DNA from: Mesorhizobium sp. Root552
GTDB lineage: Bacteria > Pseudomonadota > Alphaproteobacteria > Rhizobiales > Rhizobiaceae
Direction of reading: 5' to 3'
Assembly (NCBI RefSeq): GCF_001427285.1
Contig: NZ_LMFV01000016.1
Location: 1-43,244, forward strand
Length of the DNA stretch: 43,244 nucleotides
Part shown: piece by piece, positions 25,723 to 34,933 of the stretch
Layout: each line of letters opens with the position of its first letter
Numbering within the stretch: the first letter of the stretch is position 1
The notes under the pieces: model-generated
The model's database searches: none
Seen by the model: the letters and a program-made list of their open reading frames with translations, nothing else
What the model was told of the DNA's origin: nothing
Translations under genes and position numbers: made by a program

Positions 25723-27242
25723 CAGCCAAGGCCGAGCTTGGCTGCGAGGCCGATGCGCTGCAGCTTGCCGGTGGCGCCCTTCGGGATTTCTTCCAGAATA
25801 ACGATGCGCCGCGGCACCTTGAAATCGGCCAGCCGGCCGGACGCGAAATCGCGGATTTCGCTCTCGTTGGCGGTGTTACCGTCGCGCAGCACGATTGCCG
25901 CCGCCACCTCTTCGCCTAGCTTGTCATGCGGCATGGCAAAGGTCACCACCTGCGCGACGGCAGGATGGTCCATCAGCACCTCGTCGACCTCGAGCGGCGA
26001 AATCTTCTCGCCGCCCCGGTTGATGATCTCCTTCAGCCTACCAGTCACCCGCAGATAGCGGTCTTCGTCCAGCACGCCCTGGTCGCCGGTGTGGAACCAG
26101 CCATACGCAAAGGCGGTTTCGTTGGCGCCCGGGTTTTTCTCGTAACCGGCGGTGACGTTGGGGCCGCGAATGACCACCTCGCCGATCTCACCCGGCCCCA
26201 AAAACCGCCCGTCCGCCGCCATTACTGCAATCTCCGGCCCGGCCGCCGGGCCAACGCTGCCCGGCTTGCGCTTGCCGGGTGGCAACTGGTTCGATGCCAT
26301 CTGGTGGGCGGCCTCGGTCATGCCGTAGGCCTCGACCACCGGGCAGCGGAAGGTGGCTTCCAACTCGGCCATCACTTGCGCCGGCAACGATGCGGACGAC
26401 GAGCGGATGAAGCGCAATTGAGCCTCGGCCACCGCCTCCTGATTGCGCGCCGCCCGTGCCAGGATCGCCTGATGCATGGTCGGCACCGCCGTATACCAGC
26501 TCGGCTGCGCCTCGCTCAGCCACTGGAAGAATTTCAGCGCATTGAAGCCCGGCGTGCAAAAGACGCTGGCGCCGGCAGCAAGCGAGGACAGCACCGCCGC
26601 GACCAGCCCATGGATATGAAACAAGGGCATGATGTTGAGGCAGCGGTCAGTTTCGCTCAGCTTGAGCGTTGCCCCGATATGTGCAGCCGAAGCGGCGAGA
26701 TTTTCGTGGCGCAGCGGCACCAGCTTCGGCCGCGAGGTGGTGCCCGACGTGTGCAGCAAAAGTGCGGCATCCTCAGCCCGCGCAAGATCCGGTGCGGCAG
26801 CCGGCCCGACCGCATTACCCTCGACCCGGAAACTGCCCGCAGGTGCATCGCGTAACGTAACCAGCCGAAGAACGCCGATTCCCAGCCGTTCGGCTACGGT
26901 GACGGCCGGACCGGCCTCGTCTTCGGCGACAAGGATCGCCTTGGCGCCGATATCGGTCAGGTAGAAATCGAGTTCCTCGGCCCGGTAGGCAGGATTGAGC
27001 GGCGCGGTCGTGGCGGCGGCGGCGACGCTCACGAAAGCCGTCGCCATTTCCGGGCCGTTCGGCAGCACGATGGCGACACGGTCGCCGCGCCCGACGCCGC
27101 GCGCATGCAACTGGTCCGCAACCTCCGCCATCAGCCGGCGCAGGCTGCCATGCGTCAGCGTGGCCCTGTCAGGGGCCGAAACGGCAGGGGCATCATTGTG
27201 CCCGCGCACCAGCCGCTCAATGATCGATCCTGTTTCAGACAA
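25722..27242 (-). CDS. AMP-forming acyl-CoA ligase
   Basis: A 506-residue ANL-superfamily ligase. It has the phosphate loop TSGTTSRPK (about 165-173), VEAYGMTEAAHQM, WFHTGDQGVLDEDRYLRVTGRLKEIINRGGEKISP and the catalytic Lys in PKGATGKLQR. The TSGTTSRPKLVPLRH and EAAHQMASNQLPPG segments resemble oxalyl-CoA synthetase/AAE3-type ligases, so a small di- or keto acid may be the substrate; this is a tentative reading. The start is placed at TTG 27242, with GAGG 6 bases upstream and 8 bases of overlap with the FAH gene; longer forms would run further into that gene. It follows the FAH hydrolase in the operon. Confidence 0.85.
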   Translation of the reverse strand: MSETGSIIERLVRGHNDAPAVSAPDRATLTHGSLRRLMAEVADQLHARGVGRGDRVAIVLPNGPEMATAFVSVAAAATTAPLNPAYRAEELDFYLTDIGAKAILVAEDEAGPAVTVAERLGIGVLRLVTLRDAPAGSFRVEGNAVGPAAAPDLARAEDAALLLHTSGTTSRPKLVPLRHENLAASAAHIGATLKLSETDRCLNIMPLFHIHGLVAAVLSSLAAGASVFCTPGFNALKFFQWLSEAQPSWYTAVPTMHQAILARAARNQEAVAEAQLRFIRSSSASLPAQVMAELEATFRCPVVEAYGMTEAAHQMASNQLPPGKRKPGSVGPAAGPEIAVMAADGRFLGPGEIGEVVIRGPNVTAGYEKNPGANETAFAYGWFHTGDQGVLDEDRYLRVTGRLKEIINRGGEKISPLEVDEVLMDHPAVAQVVTFAMPHDKLGEEVAAAIVLRDGNTANESEIRDFASGRLADFKVPRRIVILEEIPKGATGKLQRIGLAAKLGLG

Positions 27243-27939
27243 CGCGAACCTCGATATCGCCAACACCGTCGACATGGCCGTGCAGCACGTCACCGCGATT
27301 GACCGGGCCGACGCCTGCCGGCGTTCCCGAAAGGATGACATCGCCCGGCATCAAGGTAAACAGGCCGGACAGATAGCTGATCATTTCCGGCACCTTCCAG
27401 ATCATCTGGTTGAGGTCACCGGTCTGCTTGCGCTCGCCATTGACGTCGAGCCAGACCGCGCCCTGTGTCGGATGGCCGAGCCTGTCGGCCGGCACCAGCG
27501 CGCCACAAGGTGCGGATGCCTCGAAGGCCTTGCCCACTTCCCAGGGCCGGCCCATGTCCTTCGCCTTGCCCTGCAGGTCGCGCCTCGTCATGTCCAGGGC
27601 GACGCCGTAGCCGTAGACACAGTCGAGCGCCTTATCCAGCGCGATATCCGTGCCGCCACTTTTCAGCGCCACCATCATTTCGATCTCGTGGTGGACGTCG
27701 CTTGAAGCCGATGGGTAGGGAAACTTGCCGCTGACGTCGAGATTGTCTGGATTTTTCTGGAAGAAGAACGGCGGTTCCTTGTTGGGGTCATGCCCCATTT
27801 CCACGGCGTGCGCCGCATAGTTACGGCCGACGCAATAAACCCGGTGGACAGGAAACAGGCGGTCGGAACCGACCACCGGCACCGCAGCTATCGCGGTGGG
27901 TTCGATGACATAGTTGGAGGCCACACCCTGAATGTTCAT
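27235..27939 (-). CDS. Fumarylacetoacetate hydrolase-fold acylpyruvase
   Basis: A 234-residue FAH-superfamily enzyme. Metal ligands are the ExE pair E85/E87 (HHEIEM) and D116 (GVALDMTRRDLQ); VGRNYAAHAVEMG, FFFQKNPD and GDVILSGTPAGVGPV are family hallmarks. The sequence pattern is closest to fumarylpyruvate hydrolase/acylpyruvase members, which cleave a C-C bond in a 2,4-dioxo acid to release pyruvate. In this operon (importer, hydrolase, acyl-CoA ligase, reductase) it may release an acid that the ligase activates. Its ATG shares a base with the upstream permease stop (TAATG). Confidence 0.87.
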   Translation of the reverse strand: MNIQGVASNYVIEPTAIAAVPVVGSDRLFPVHRVYCVGRNYAAHAVEMGHDPNKEPPFFFQKNPDNLDVSGKFPYPSASSDVHHEIEMMVALKSGGTDIALDKALDCVYGYGVALDMTRRDLQGKAKDMGRPWEVGKAFEASAPCGALVPADRLGHPTQGAVWLDVNGERKQTGDLNQMIWKVPEMISYLSGLFTLMPGDVILSGTPAGVGPVNRGDVLHGHVDGVGDIEVRVV

Positions 27940-28691
27940 TATCTTACTCCTGCATAGAATTCGACTTTCGCCTCGGCCCGCTCAATCAGCGCTGAAACCA
28001 CGAGCGCGAAGGCAAACAGAATGATGGTCAGCGCCCAGAACTGGGACATGCGGAAATTGCGCGAGAAGGTCTCGAACAGTGCGCCATAGCCGACGATTGC
28101 CACCAGCAACTGGCCGATAACCACGCCCTTAACGCCCCTGATCAGGCCAAGTCGTATGCCGGCCAGGATTTCAGGTAGCGCCGCCCACACAATGATCTTG
28201 CCGTAAAGTGCCGGCCGCGAGGCGCCGTAGGAGCGCGCCATTTCGATGAGCGAAGGCGAGATGTGGCGCACACCGGCGCGGGTATCGAGCACGATGATCC
28301 AGATCGCGAACAGGAACACCGCCGCGATGATGGTGTTCTCGCCGAAACCGAACAGGATCATCAGCACCGGCACGATGGCTGAGAGCGGCGCGCTGGAAAA
28401 GATGTTGACCCACATGCCGAGCAGGTCGTCGGCGATCTTGACCCGGCCCATCAGCATGCCGAGCGGAATGCCGACTGCAATGGCCAGCAGCATGCCGATC
28501 AGAAAGGCTCGCAGCGTCGTTACCGTTGCGCTCTGCCAAGAAGGGAGTTGAACCAGATCGACCGCGGCCGCCAGCACGTCGCTGAACGGCGGAAGGATGA
28601 ACATCAGGTCGAGCCTGCCCACGATCTCCCAAAGCACGCACCAGACCAGCAACGAGGCCATCATCGGCACGCGGTAACCGAATAGGGTCAT
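27939..28691 (-). CDS. NitT/TauT-type ABC transporter permease
   Basis: A 250-residue inner-membrane permease with about six membrane segments and the SsuC/TauC-type loop EMARSYGASRPALYGKIIVWAALPEILAGIRLGL. Together with the second permease encoded upstream (29504-30328) it would form a heterodimeric channel energised by the ATPase between them. Having two different permease genes in a NitT/TauT-type system is seen in some aromatic or thiamine-precursor transporters. The gene begins 6 bases after the ATPase stop. Confidence 0.9.
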   Translation of the reverse strand: MTLFGYRVPMMASLLVWCVLWEIVGRLDLMFILPPFSDVLAAAVDLVQLPSWQSATVTTLRAFLIGMLLAIAVGIPLGMLMGRVKIADDLLGMWVNIFSSAPLSAIVPVLMILFGFGENTIIAAVFLFAIWIIVLDTRAGVRHISPSLIEMARSYGASRPALYGKIIVWAALPEILAGIRLGLIRGVKGVVIGQLLVAIVGYGALFETFSRNFRMSQFWALTIILFAFALVVSALIERAEAKVEFYAGVR

Positions 28692-28697
28692 CGTGGG

Positions 28698-29501
28698 CTA
28701 CTCCACATATTGCTTCAGTCCCTGCCAGATTTCCTCGACCGTATCGAGGTAGTGCTTGTCGCGATGGATACGGTCTGGATCCCCGGAGCGGTCGATATCA
28801 GGCTCGATGATCCGCGAAACACGGCCCGGGCGTGGCGACAAGAGCACGATGCGGTCGGAGATATAGACTGCTTCCTCGATTGAGTGCGTAACGAAGATGA
28901 AGGTCTTGTTCTGGTTGGTGCGCAGCCGGATCAGGTCTTCCTGGAATTTACGCCGGTTCTGTTCGTCCACTGCCGAGAACGGCTCGTCGAGCAGAAGCAC
29001 GTCGGCATCCACGCAGAGCGCCCGCGCCAGTCCGACACGCTGGCGCATGCCGCCCGAAAGCTCATGTGGATATTTATCCTCGAACCCGGCCAGCCCGACA
29101 TCGGCGACGTAGCGGCGGGCAATCGCCTCGCGCTCCTCTTTTGCCGTGCCGCGCAGCTCCAGCCCGAAGGCGACATTGCGCAGCACCGTCGCCCAAGGCA
29201 GCAAGGCGAAATCCTGGAACACGAATGCGCGCTCCGGGCCCGGCGCGCTGACCTTCTTGCCATTCACCGCAACGGTGCCACGATCGGCATCGATCAAGCC
29301 GGCAATGATCTTGAGCAACGTTGTCTTGCCGCACCCGCTCGGCCCCAGCAGGCTGGTCAGCTTGCCGCGCGGAAAATCCAGGTCGACGTCGCGCAGCGCC
29401 TCGACGCCGCCATAGGTCTTCGAGATGCCGCGCACCTCCACGATTGCATCGGCTGCGGGTTCGTTCATGACGGCTTCATTTCGAACAACTGCGGCGCGCA
29501 T
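28698..29501 (-). CDS. NitT/TauT-type ABC transporter ATPase
   Basis: A 267-residue ATPase with Walker A GPSGCGKTT at 53-61, Q-loop VFQDFALLPWATV, signature LSGGMRQRVGLARAL, Walker B VLLLDEPFSAVD and switch His FVTHSIEEAVYISDR, all typical of the nitrate/sulfonate/taurine class. The start is the ATG at 29501, with GGGGAGG 6 bases upstream and 2 bases after the preceding permease stop; a longer frame would overlap that gene. It energises the two flanking permeases. Confidence 0.92.
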   Translation of the reverse strand: MRAAVVRNEAVMNEPAADAIVEVRGISKTYGGVEALRDVDLDFPRGKLTSLLGPSGCGKTTLLKIIAGLIDADRGTVAVNGKKVSAPGPERAFVFQDFALLPWATVLRNVAFGLELRGTAKEEREAIARRYVADVGLAGFEDKYPHELSGGMRQRVGLARALCVDADVLLLDEPFSAVDEQNRRKFQEDLIRLRTNQNKTFIFVTHSIEEAVYISDRIVLLSPRPGRVSRIIEPDIDRSGDPDRIHRDKHYLDTVEEIWQGLKQYVE

Positions 29502-29503
29502 CT

Positions 29504-30328
29504 TCAGCCTCCCCTTTTTTCCGGCCTGAAGACACGGACTTCGATCCACTGCAAAGCCACCAGCGTCACGGTCGAAAGCGCAATCACCGAGGCGATCGTG
29601 GCATACATTCCTGCATAGTCGGCGCGAGAGCGCGCAAAGGTTATCAAGTCGCCGATGCCGGTTGGCGTAATCAGAAGTTCAGCCAGCACGACGCCGACAA
29701 ATCCAGCGGCGACACCGAGGCGCAAGCCGGCAAAGATCACAGGACTGGCATCTGGCAGGACTATCTTGAACACCTCCTGCCAGCGCGTTCCCATGAACGA
29801 CCGGCTCATTACCAGCAGCGAGCCGTTGACGTTGCGCACGGCCTTGTAGGTGTTGAGCACGATGACCGGCAAAGCGAGGATGATGACGGCAAGCGTCTTG
29901 GCCGTCATGCCTATGCCATAGATGAAGGTCACCAGCGGAATGAACGCGGCAACAGGGGCCGCCTGAAGTACGATAAAGACGGGAATGAGCAGCCACTCGC
30001 CCGGACGCCACAGGCCGCACAGCGTGCCGATGCCGACGCCGGCAAAGGTTGCCAGGACCACTCCCAGAACAAGCGGCTGCAATGTCGAAACATAGGCCGC
30101 AGGCAGGCTGCCGTCGGCCATCATGCGGACGAAGGCGGCCATTGTGCTGGAAAAGGTCGGGAAAGCGAAGCTCACCGGAATGAGCCCCGCAATCTGCCAT
30201 GCCGCGGCAAACAACCCGATCGACAGCAGTCGCAGGACAACAGGCTTCTCGAACAGCCGCCCTGCCTGCGCGCTTCGCGACAATGACGCGACGCCTGCTG
30301 CCCGATCCACTTCCGTTCCTGCCGCCAT
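29504..30328 (-). CDS. NitT/TauT-type ABC transporter permease (first)
   Basis: A 274-residue permease with about six membrane segments after a soluble N-terminus of about 30 residues. The coupling loop reads MSRSFMGTRWQEVFKIVLPDASPVIFAGLRLGVAAGF, the SsuC/TauC pattern. It starts 11 bases after the binding-protein gene and is distinct in sequence from the second permease of the same operon. Confidence 0.9.
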   Translation of the reverse strand: MAAGTEVDRAAGVASLSRSAQAGRLFEKPVVLRLLSIGLFAAAWQIAGLIPVSFAFPTFSSTMAAFVRMMADGSLPAAYVSTLQPLVLGVVLATFAGVGIGTLCGLWRPGEWLLIPVFIVLQAAPVAAFIPLVTFIYGIGMTAKTLAVIILALPVIVLNTYKAVRNVNGSLLVMSRSFMGTRWQEVFKIVLPDASPVIFAGLRLGVAAGFVGVVLAELLITPTGIGDLITFARSRADYAGMYATIASVIALSTVTLVALQWIEVRVFRPEKRGG

Positions 30329-30339
30329 CGAGCCTTCGC

Positions 30340-31335
30340 CTACTTCTTACCGATATTGGTCAGCACTCGGTCGATCGAGGCAGTATCCCAGAAGTCGTCG
30401 ACCTTGAGCGAGGCCGGGTCGCCTTCGATCTGGCCTGCAGCGCCGAAGAAGGCAAAGTCGCCGGCAGCAGCTTCCGCACCGCCGCCATTCAGCGCAAGGC
30501 TGCCGGCTTCCGCCGTCTCCTTGTAGTAGGCAGCGATTTCAGCATCGGCTTCAGCGCCAAGGTCCGGCAACAGCTTGTACTTGTTGCGCAGTTCAACGGC
30601 AGCGTTCGGGTTTTCTGTGATTTCGCGCCCGGTCTTCATCAACTCCTCGACCAGGATATCGACGTCGGCCGCGTTGTTCTTCAGGTAGTCTGCCGTCGCG
30701 AAAACGGCTTCGTCGGTCGCGCTGACATTTTCGACCGGAAGCACGGTGAACTTGCCCGGCGCCTCGGTTTCCAGCGCGCGGCGATTGGCGGCGTCGACGA
30801 TAGAGGCCTTGATGGTTCCCTGGATCAGCGCGTTGCGGCGAACTTCGGAGCCGGGCACATAGCTGACCTTGCCATAGGAGATGCCATTGTTCTTTGCCAT
30901 CAGCATCATCACCGCCTCGGTGCCCGAGCCGCGCGCCTGAACAGCGATCTCCTGACCGTCGAGGTCCTTCCAGGTCTTGTAGGCTTCGGCGTTGACCACC
31001 GGGAAGAAGCGCTGCGTCGAGATCTGCGCGAATATGCGGATCGGCACCCCGGCCTTCTGGATCAGCGTATATGGCGAGCCGATACCGACATCGGCCTGCC
31101 CGCCAACGATGGCCTGCGCGGCCAGGTCTTCATCGTTAAGGATGATCAATTCAACCCCAACGCCGCGCTCCTTGGCGCGCTCGATCGCCGCAAGCGTCTG
31201 GATGGATTCGATGCCGGGGAGATCGCCAAAGGCAATCTTCATCTCGCCCGCGCTCGCCGCCGGCAGCGTCGTTGCGCTTCCCAGCGCGGCAACCAATGCA
31301 GCACCCAAAACGGTGCGTCTGGACAGTCCGATCAT
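30340..31335 (-). CDS. NitT/TauT-type ABC transporter substrate-binding protein
   Basis: A 331-residue periplasmic binding protein of the NMT1/SsuA-like class. The N-terminus has a twin Arg (LSRRTVLGAALVAALG) resembling a Tat signal and probably ends at PAASA. The mature part shows MKIAFGDLPGIESIQTLAAIERAKERG, GGQADVGIGSP, DGQEIAVQARGSGTEAVM and ASIVDAANRRAL, typical of this class. GGAGGA is well placed before the ATG. It is the first gene of the seven-gene operon, with an inverted repeat just upstream. The ligand is unknown. Confidence 0.9.
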   Translation of the reverse strand: MIGLSRRTVLGAALVAALGSATTLPAASAGEMKIAFGDLPGIESIQTLAAIERAKERGVGVELIILNDEDLAAQAIVGGQADVGIGSPYTLIQKAGVPIRIFAQISTQRFFPVVNAEAYKTWKDLDGQEIAVQARGSGTEAVMMLMAKNNGISYGKVSYVPGSEVRRNALIQGTIKASIVDAANRRALETEAPGKFTVLPVENVSATDEAVFATADYLKNNAADVDILVEELMKTGREITENPNAAVELRNKYKLLPDLGAEADAEIAAYYKETAEAGSLALNGGGAEAAAGDFAFFGAAGQIEGDPASLKVDDFWDTASIDRVLTNIGKK

Positions 31336-31350
31336 GTCACTTCCTCCATA

Positions 31351-31368
31351 ACCAATTTCATGATTGGT
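31351..31368 (-). promoter_or_regulatory. Inverted repeat upstream of the ABC/FAH/ligase operon
   Basis: ACCAAT-ttcatg-ATTGGT is an exact 6-6-6 inverted repeat 15 bases before the binding-protein start. The same half-sites occur at 31502-31516 by the divergent GntR gene, and a lone GATTGGTC lies at 31384-31391. A site between promoter and ribosome-binding site would suit repression. Confidence 0.55.
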
Positions 31369-31501
31369 TTAATTTTCAAACAGGATTGGTCAAGAACGGT
31401 GTGGTGTCAACCAAAAACTTTAAACCTGAAACCTCATAATTTCAGGCCTGTTGACCGATTCCGGCATTCGCATTATTAAAATTGCGTGTGAGGGATTCCC
31501 G

Positions 31502-31516
31502 ATTGGTCGAACCAAT
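31502..31516 (+). promoter_or_regulatory. FadR-type operator overlapping the GntR gene start
   Basis: ATTGGT-CGA-ACCAAT is an exact 6-3-6 palindrome whose core TGGTnnnACCA is the FCD/FadR-type GntR consensus. It covers the probable TTG start codon (31503) and touches the alternative ATG (31515) of the GntR gene, so the protein probably represses its own synthesis. Confidence 0.65.
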
Positions 31517-32207
31517 GGACAAAATTGGAAATGGCGGCCATGCAGCTCTGGTGCAGCTTCAGGCCTATCTGGCCCAGATAGACCTGCCGAGCGATGGCAG
31601 GCTGCCATCGGAGCGCGAGCTCTGCGAAAGCCTTGGCGTGTCGCGCGGCGATCTTCGCAAGGCGCTGGACGTGCTGGAAAAGGACGGTCACATCTGGCGC
31701 CATGTCGGCAAAGGCACCTTCGTGGGCAGCGGACCGGTCGAGGAAACCATCGGGATTTCGGAAATCGCCGGCCGCACCAACCCAGCCGACGTGATGCGTG
31801 CGCGCCTGATCATCGAACCGGAAATCGCACGCGAGGCCGCCTTGCACGCCACGCTTGCCGACATTGCCGCCATGCGCCACTCGCTTGCACAGACACGCGA
31901 AGCCGCGACCTGGCGCCAGTATGAAAACATCGACAACCTGCTGCACCGGCAGATTGCCCAAGCCAGCCGCAACAATGTGCTGCTCGGCCTGTTCGATGTC
32001 TTGAATGCGATCCGCCGCACCGTGGTCTGGGGCCGCTTACGGTCCGAAGGCGCTCGCCCGCCCGCAGATCATCACAGCTTCGAAGACCATGAAAAGATCG
32101 TTGGGGCGATTGCCGAGCGCGACCTTGCGGGAGCTGCCGCCGCGATGCGGCATCACCTTCAACAGGTGGAGCAGCGCCTCATGCCGGTACGGCAAGCGGC
32201 AGAGTAA
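31503..32207 (+). CDS. GntR-family (FCD domain) transcriptional regulator
   Basis: A protein of about 234 residues. An N-terminal winged helix-turn-helix (LPSERELCESLGVSRGDLRKALDVLEKDGHIWRHVGKGTFVG) is followed by an all-helical FCD ligand domain (about 85-225) with RLIIEPEIAREAA, LLHRQIAQAS and a HHSFEDHEKIVGAI-type His/Asp metal-binding pattern. FCD regulators usually release DNA on binding an organic acid. The start is taken as TTG 31503, which has AGGGA 7 bases upstream; ATG 31515 is an alternative without a good ribosome-binding site. It is divergent from the ABC/FAH/ligase operon and is its likely regulator. It converges with rhaK, 34 bases between stops. Confidence 0.88.
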   Translation: MVEPMDKIGNGGHAALVQLQAYLAQIDLPSDGRLPSERELCESLGVSRGDLRKALDVLEKDGHIWRHVGKGTFVGSGPVEETIGISEIAGRTNPADVMRARLIIEPEIAREAALHATLADIAAMRHSLAQTREAATWRQYENIDNLLHRQIAQASRNNVLLGLFDVLNAIRRTVVWGRLRSEGARPPADHHSFEDHEKIVGAIAERDLAGAAAAMRHHLQQVEQRLMPVRQAAE

Positions 32208-32241
32208 TTTCCCCGGCAGACAAGCGCGCAGATACCTGCGG

Positions 32242-33618
32242 CTAGTCTGTTGCGTCCACGGCATCACGCCAAGCGCGTGCATAGGCGCTCCAAGCCGCGG
32301 GCAAGGTTTTCGGCTTCGGGTCGCTAAGCCGACCTTTGCGGTACGCCCCAGCCAACATGGCAGCACCGATGCTGGTCCCGGTTGCCTGAGCGGCCTGCGG
32401 CAAGACCGGGCGTCCAGTGGCAGCCTGCAACATGTCGCAATACTGCGCGTTCAGCGCAAACGGGCCTTCGACAACCGTAGCGCCATCTGCTCCGATCAGG
32501 TCGAGGCAGGTCGCCGTCATCATCGCAAGGTAGAAGGAGATTGCGATAGCGCGCTCCTCTTTGGAGGGCTCGCCAACCCAGTGCGACTGCGCAAGCGGGA
32601 AAGGCCCGGAGCCCTGCTGGACCGAGGGCAGCAACATGATCCTACGATCCACAACCGATCGTATCGCGTTGTCATCTGCCATCGCAGTCGCGCCGTCGGA
32701 CAAAAGCTCGAACTCGCGCCCTCCCATGAACCGGGCGGAGCGAACCGGGTCGCCCAGCGCGTTGACGTTGACCAACGTGTCGCGCGCCGGGTCAAGGTCG
32801 ATTTCGCGCCCGCCAATTGCCATGGAAATGACCCAAGTGCCGGTCGAAACGACCGAAAACGGGCCCTTCCGCTGCAAAAGATGCGGCAGGAGCGAAGCGT
32901 TCGAATCGTGAATGCCGCAGAAAACCGGTATCGACGAATCGATGCCGATGCGTTCCGCAATGGCGGGTCGAACAAAACCCAATCGCTCACCGGCGGTCCG
33001 TATCGGCGGGAAGAGACTACGCCAACCCATGCGGTCGACGAGTGTGGAAAAGTCCTTGGTAACAGGGTTCCACAGATCCGTGTGACAGCCGAGCGAGGTT
33101 ACCTCGCTTGCCGCGACACCGGTCAGCCGCCAGCTCCAATATTGCGGGTAGGTCAGGATATGGGACACCTGGGCAAATGCTTCGGGATACGCCTGGCTTT
33201 GCCAGAAAAGCTGGGCTCCAAGATTCAAGCCAAGTGGCAAGCATGGCGAGCCGGTCTCTTCGAAACCCGGTCTTACCGCGTCATAACGCTGGCGCAGCCC
33301 GTCTGGGCCGTCGTCCTCGTAGTCGAGAACCGGCAAGGTCAGCTCGCCTCTGGCGTCGATCAAGACGGCAGTTGCCCCATGTGTGGTAACGGATATCGCA
33401 TCAATGCGCTGTTCTCCCCCCAGCGCTTGAAGGCTCTCGAGAATGAAAGTCCAGATGGCTTCGACGTCGTGGTGGCGATAGGCGCTACCAAGGAGTGGCC
33501 GGTTGGGTGTTTTTCTGACCCCAGTTTCCGACAGACTGTCCAGATCAACCATCGCCAGCTTGGCGTTGGTCTTGCCGATGTCGATGACAGCGACGTGACG
33601 GATGGCGGCCATCGTCAT
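32242..33618 (-). CDS. rhaK: L-rhamnulose kinase (rhizobial RhaK)
   Basis: A 458-residue FGGY-family sugar kinase. [16 protein letters not shown] is the N-terminal phosphate-binding loop, [17 protein letters not shown] the domain junction, and [17 protein letters not shown] the second phosphate loop. It phosphorylates L-rhamnulose to rhamnulose 1-phosphate. In Rhizobium leguminosarum, RhaK of this type is also needed for rhamnose transport activity, a published feature of the same gene order. It is the last gene of rhaRSTPQUK, and its ATG overlaps the rhaU stop (ATGA). Confidence 0.92.
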   Translation of the reverse strand: MTMAAIRHVAVIDIGKTNAKLAMVDLDSLSETGVRKTPNRPLLGSAYRHHDVEAIWTFILESLQALGGEQRIDAISVTTHGATAVLIDARGELTLPVLDYEDDGPDGLRQRYDAVRPGFEETGSPCLPLGLNLGAQLFWQSQAYPEAFAQVSHILTYPQYWSWRLTGVAASEVTSLGCHTDLWNPVTKDFSTLVDRMGWRSLFPPIRTAGERLGFVRPAIAERIGIDSSIPVFCGIHDSNASLLPHLLQRKGPFSVVSTGTWVISMAIGGREIDLDPARDTLVNVNALGDPVRSARFMGGREFELLSDGATAMADDNAIRSVVDRRIMLLPSVQQGSGPFPLAQSHWVGEPSKEERAIAISFYLAMMTATCLDLIGADGATVVEGPFALNAQYCDMLQAATGRPVLPQAAQATGTSIGAAMLAGAYRKGRLSDPKPKTLPAAWSAYARAWRDAVDATD

Positions 33619-33932
33619 TCCATATGGAAAACGGTTTCGAGCTGCACTGCCACCGGCTCATTGTCCGGCTTCGTTTCCATCAGGTCAGCCATATGCGCCC
33701 ACCAGCGCCGCATGACGGGGTGACGGTGCAGCTCGTCCATGCCATGGCCGGCCTTGCGCCACAGCACACCGAACAGGCAGTTTGTTTCTTGGTCGAGATG
33801 GATGGAGTAGTCGGAGACACCGGCATCTCGCAACAGGATCACCAGTTCCGGCCAGATTTCGTCGTGCCGGCGCTTGTATTCGGCTTTCATGTCTGGGTTG
33901 AGCCGCATGCGGAAAGCGTATTTCTCGGCCAT
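33615..33932 (-). CDS. rhaU: L-rhamnose mutarotase
   Basis: A 105-residue dimeric alpha/beta-barrel-type mutarotase that interconverts alpha- and beta-L-rhamnopyranose. [24 protein letters not shown] contains the catalytic-type Tyr19 and His23, and the [17 protein letters not shown] segment is family-typical. Length matches the family (about 104 residues). A longer frame exists upstream in the same phase but runs through rhaQ and is not real: the ATG at 33932 overlaps the rhaQ stop by one base (TGATG). Confidence 0.93.
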   Translation of the reverse strand: MAEKYAFRMRLNPDMKAEYKRRHDEIWPELVILLRDAGVSDYSIHLDQETNCLFGVLWRKAGHGMDELHRHPVMRRWWAHMADLMETKPDNEPVAVQLETVFHME

Positions 33933-34933
33933 CACGCAACTCGCTCCCGCCGCATCCGCCGCCATACAATCGGCAAAGCAATCACCACGATGAGCAGCAG
34001 TCCGACAAAGATCGACATGACGATGCCGGGCACATTGAGCAGACCAAGGCCAAAAGTCACCAACCCCATGATCAGCGCGGCGAGTACCACGCCAAGGATG
34101 CTGCCTGCACCGCCAAGGATGTTGACGCCGCCAAGCACCACCATGGTGATGATCTCCAACTCGTAGCCCTGCGCAATCGACGGACGCGTCGATCCGAGCC
34201 GCGAGGTGATCAATACCGCCGCTATGCCCGACATCAGGCCGGTAAGGCAAAACAGGATGAATTTGATGCGCCCTACGCGTACGCCGGAAAATTGCGCGGC
34301 AACCGGATTGTTGCCTATGGCGAAGACGCGCCTGCCGAAGCTCGTCCGGTGCAGCAGGGCCCAGTATGCCACGGCGGCGAAGACAAACAGCAAAAGTTCG
34401 AAGGAAACCACCCACCAGACGTAACCCTGCCCGAAGAAGGCGAAGCTTGCTGGGTAGCCCTTGTAGGCCTGGTCGCCAAGGATGATGAAGGCGATGCCGC
34501 GATAGAGCGTCATGGTTCCGATGGTCACGACAATCGATGGCAGGCCAAGGCGCGTCACCAGCAGGCCGTTGAACGCCCCGCAGGCAAGGCCGATTGCGAT
34601 TCCGATTGCGACCAGGCCCGCCGTGCCGACGCCTACCTGTGCGGCCATGCCCATAAGCGTCGAAGCCAAAGCGATGATTGCAGCAACCGAAAGATCGATC
34701 TCGCCGGCAATGATGAGGAGCGCCATGGCGAACGCGACGATCGCCTTTTCGGTGAAATTGAACGTCAGGTCCGAAAGCGACCACGGATCGAGGAAATACG
34801 GCGAAGCCAGGCTGTTGGCGATGAAGATGGCAACCGCGACGGCTGCCAGCAGCGCTTCCCAGGAAAACACCGCGGACGTAAACGGCTTGTCGAGCCGGTC
34901 GGGTATGCGGCGTGGCGCAGGCGTGTCGGTCAT
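33932..34933 (-). CDS. rhaQ: Rhamnose ABC transporter permease RhaQ
   Basis: A 333-residue CUT2-type (ribose/rhamnose class) permease with about 9-10 membrane segments. [50 protein letters not shown] and [18 protein letters not shown] are the family hallmarks. It forms a heteromeric channel with RhaP, encoded upstream with a four-base overlap. P versus Q naming follows the order in the Rhizobium leguminosarum locus. Confidence 0.92.
   Translation of the reverse strand: MTDTPAPRRIPDRLDKPFTSAVFSWEALLAAVAVAIFIANSLASPYFLDPWSLSDLTFNFTEKAIVAFAMALLIIAGEIDLSVAAIIALASTLMGMAAQVGVGTAGLVAIGIAIGLACGAFNGLLVTRLGLPSIVVTIGTMTLYRGIAFIILGDQAYKGYPASFAFFGQGYVWWVVSFELLLFVFAAVAYWALLHRTSFGRRVFAIGNNPVAAQFSGVRVGRIKFILFCLTGLMSGIAAVLITSRLGSTRPSIAQGYELEIITMVVLGGVNILGGAGSILGVVLAALIMGLVTFGLGLLNVPGIVMSIFVGLLLIVVIALPIVWRRMRRERVA

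Noticed and set aside
24721..26058. Open frame of 445 codons on the plus strand opposite the reductase and ligase genes
   Set aside because: Antisense shadow spanning two clear minus-strand genes.
33615..34784. 389-codon extension of the rhaU frame
   Set aside because: The upstream part runs through rhaQ in another phase; the mutarotase is complete from 33932.
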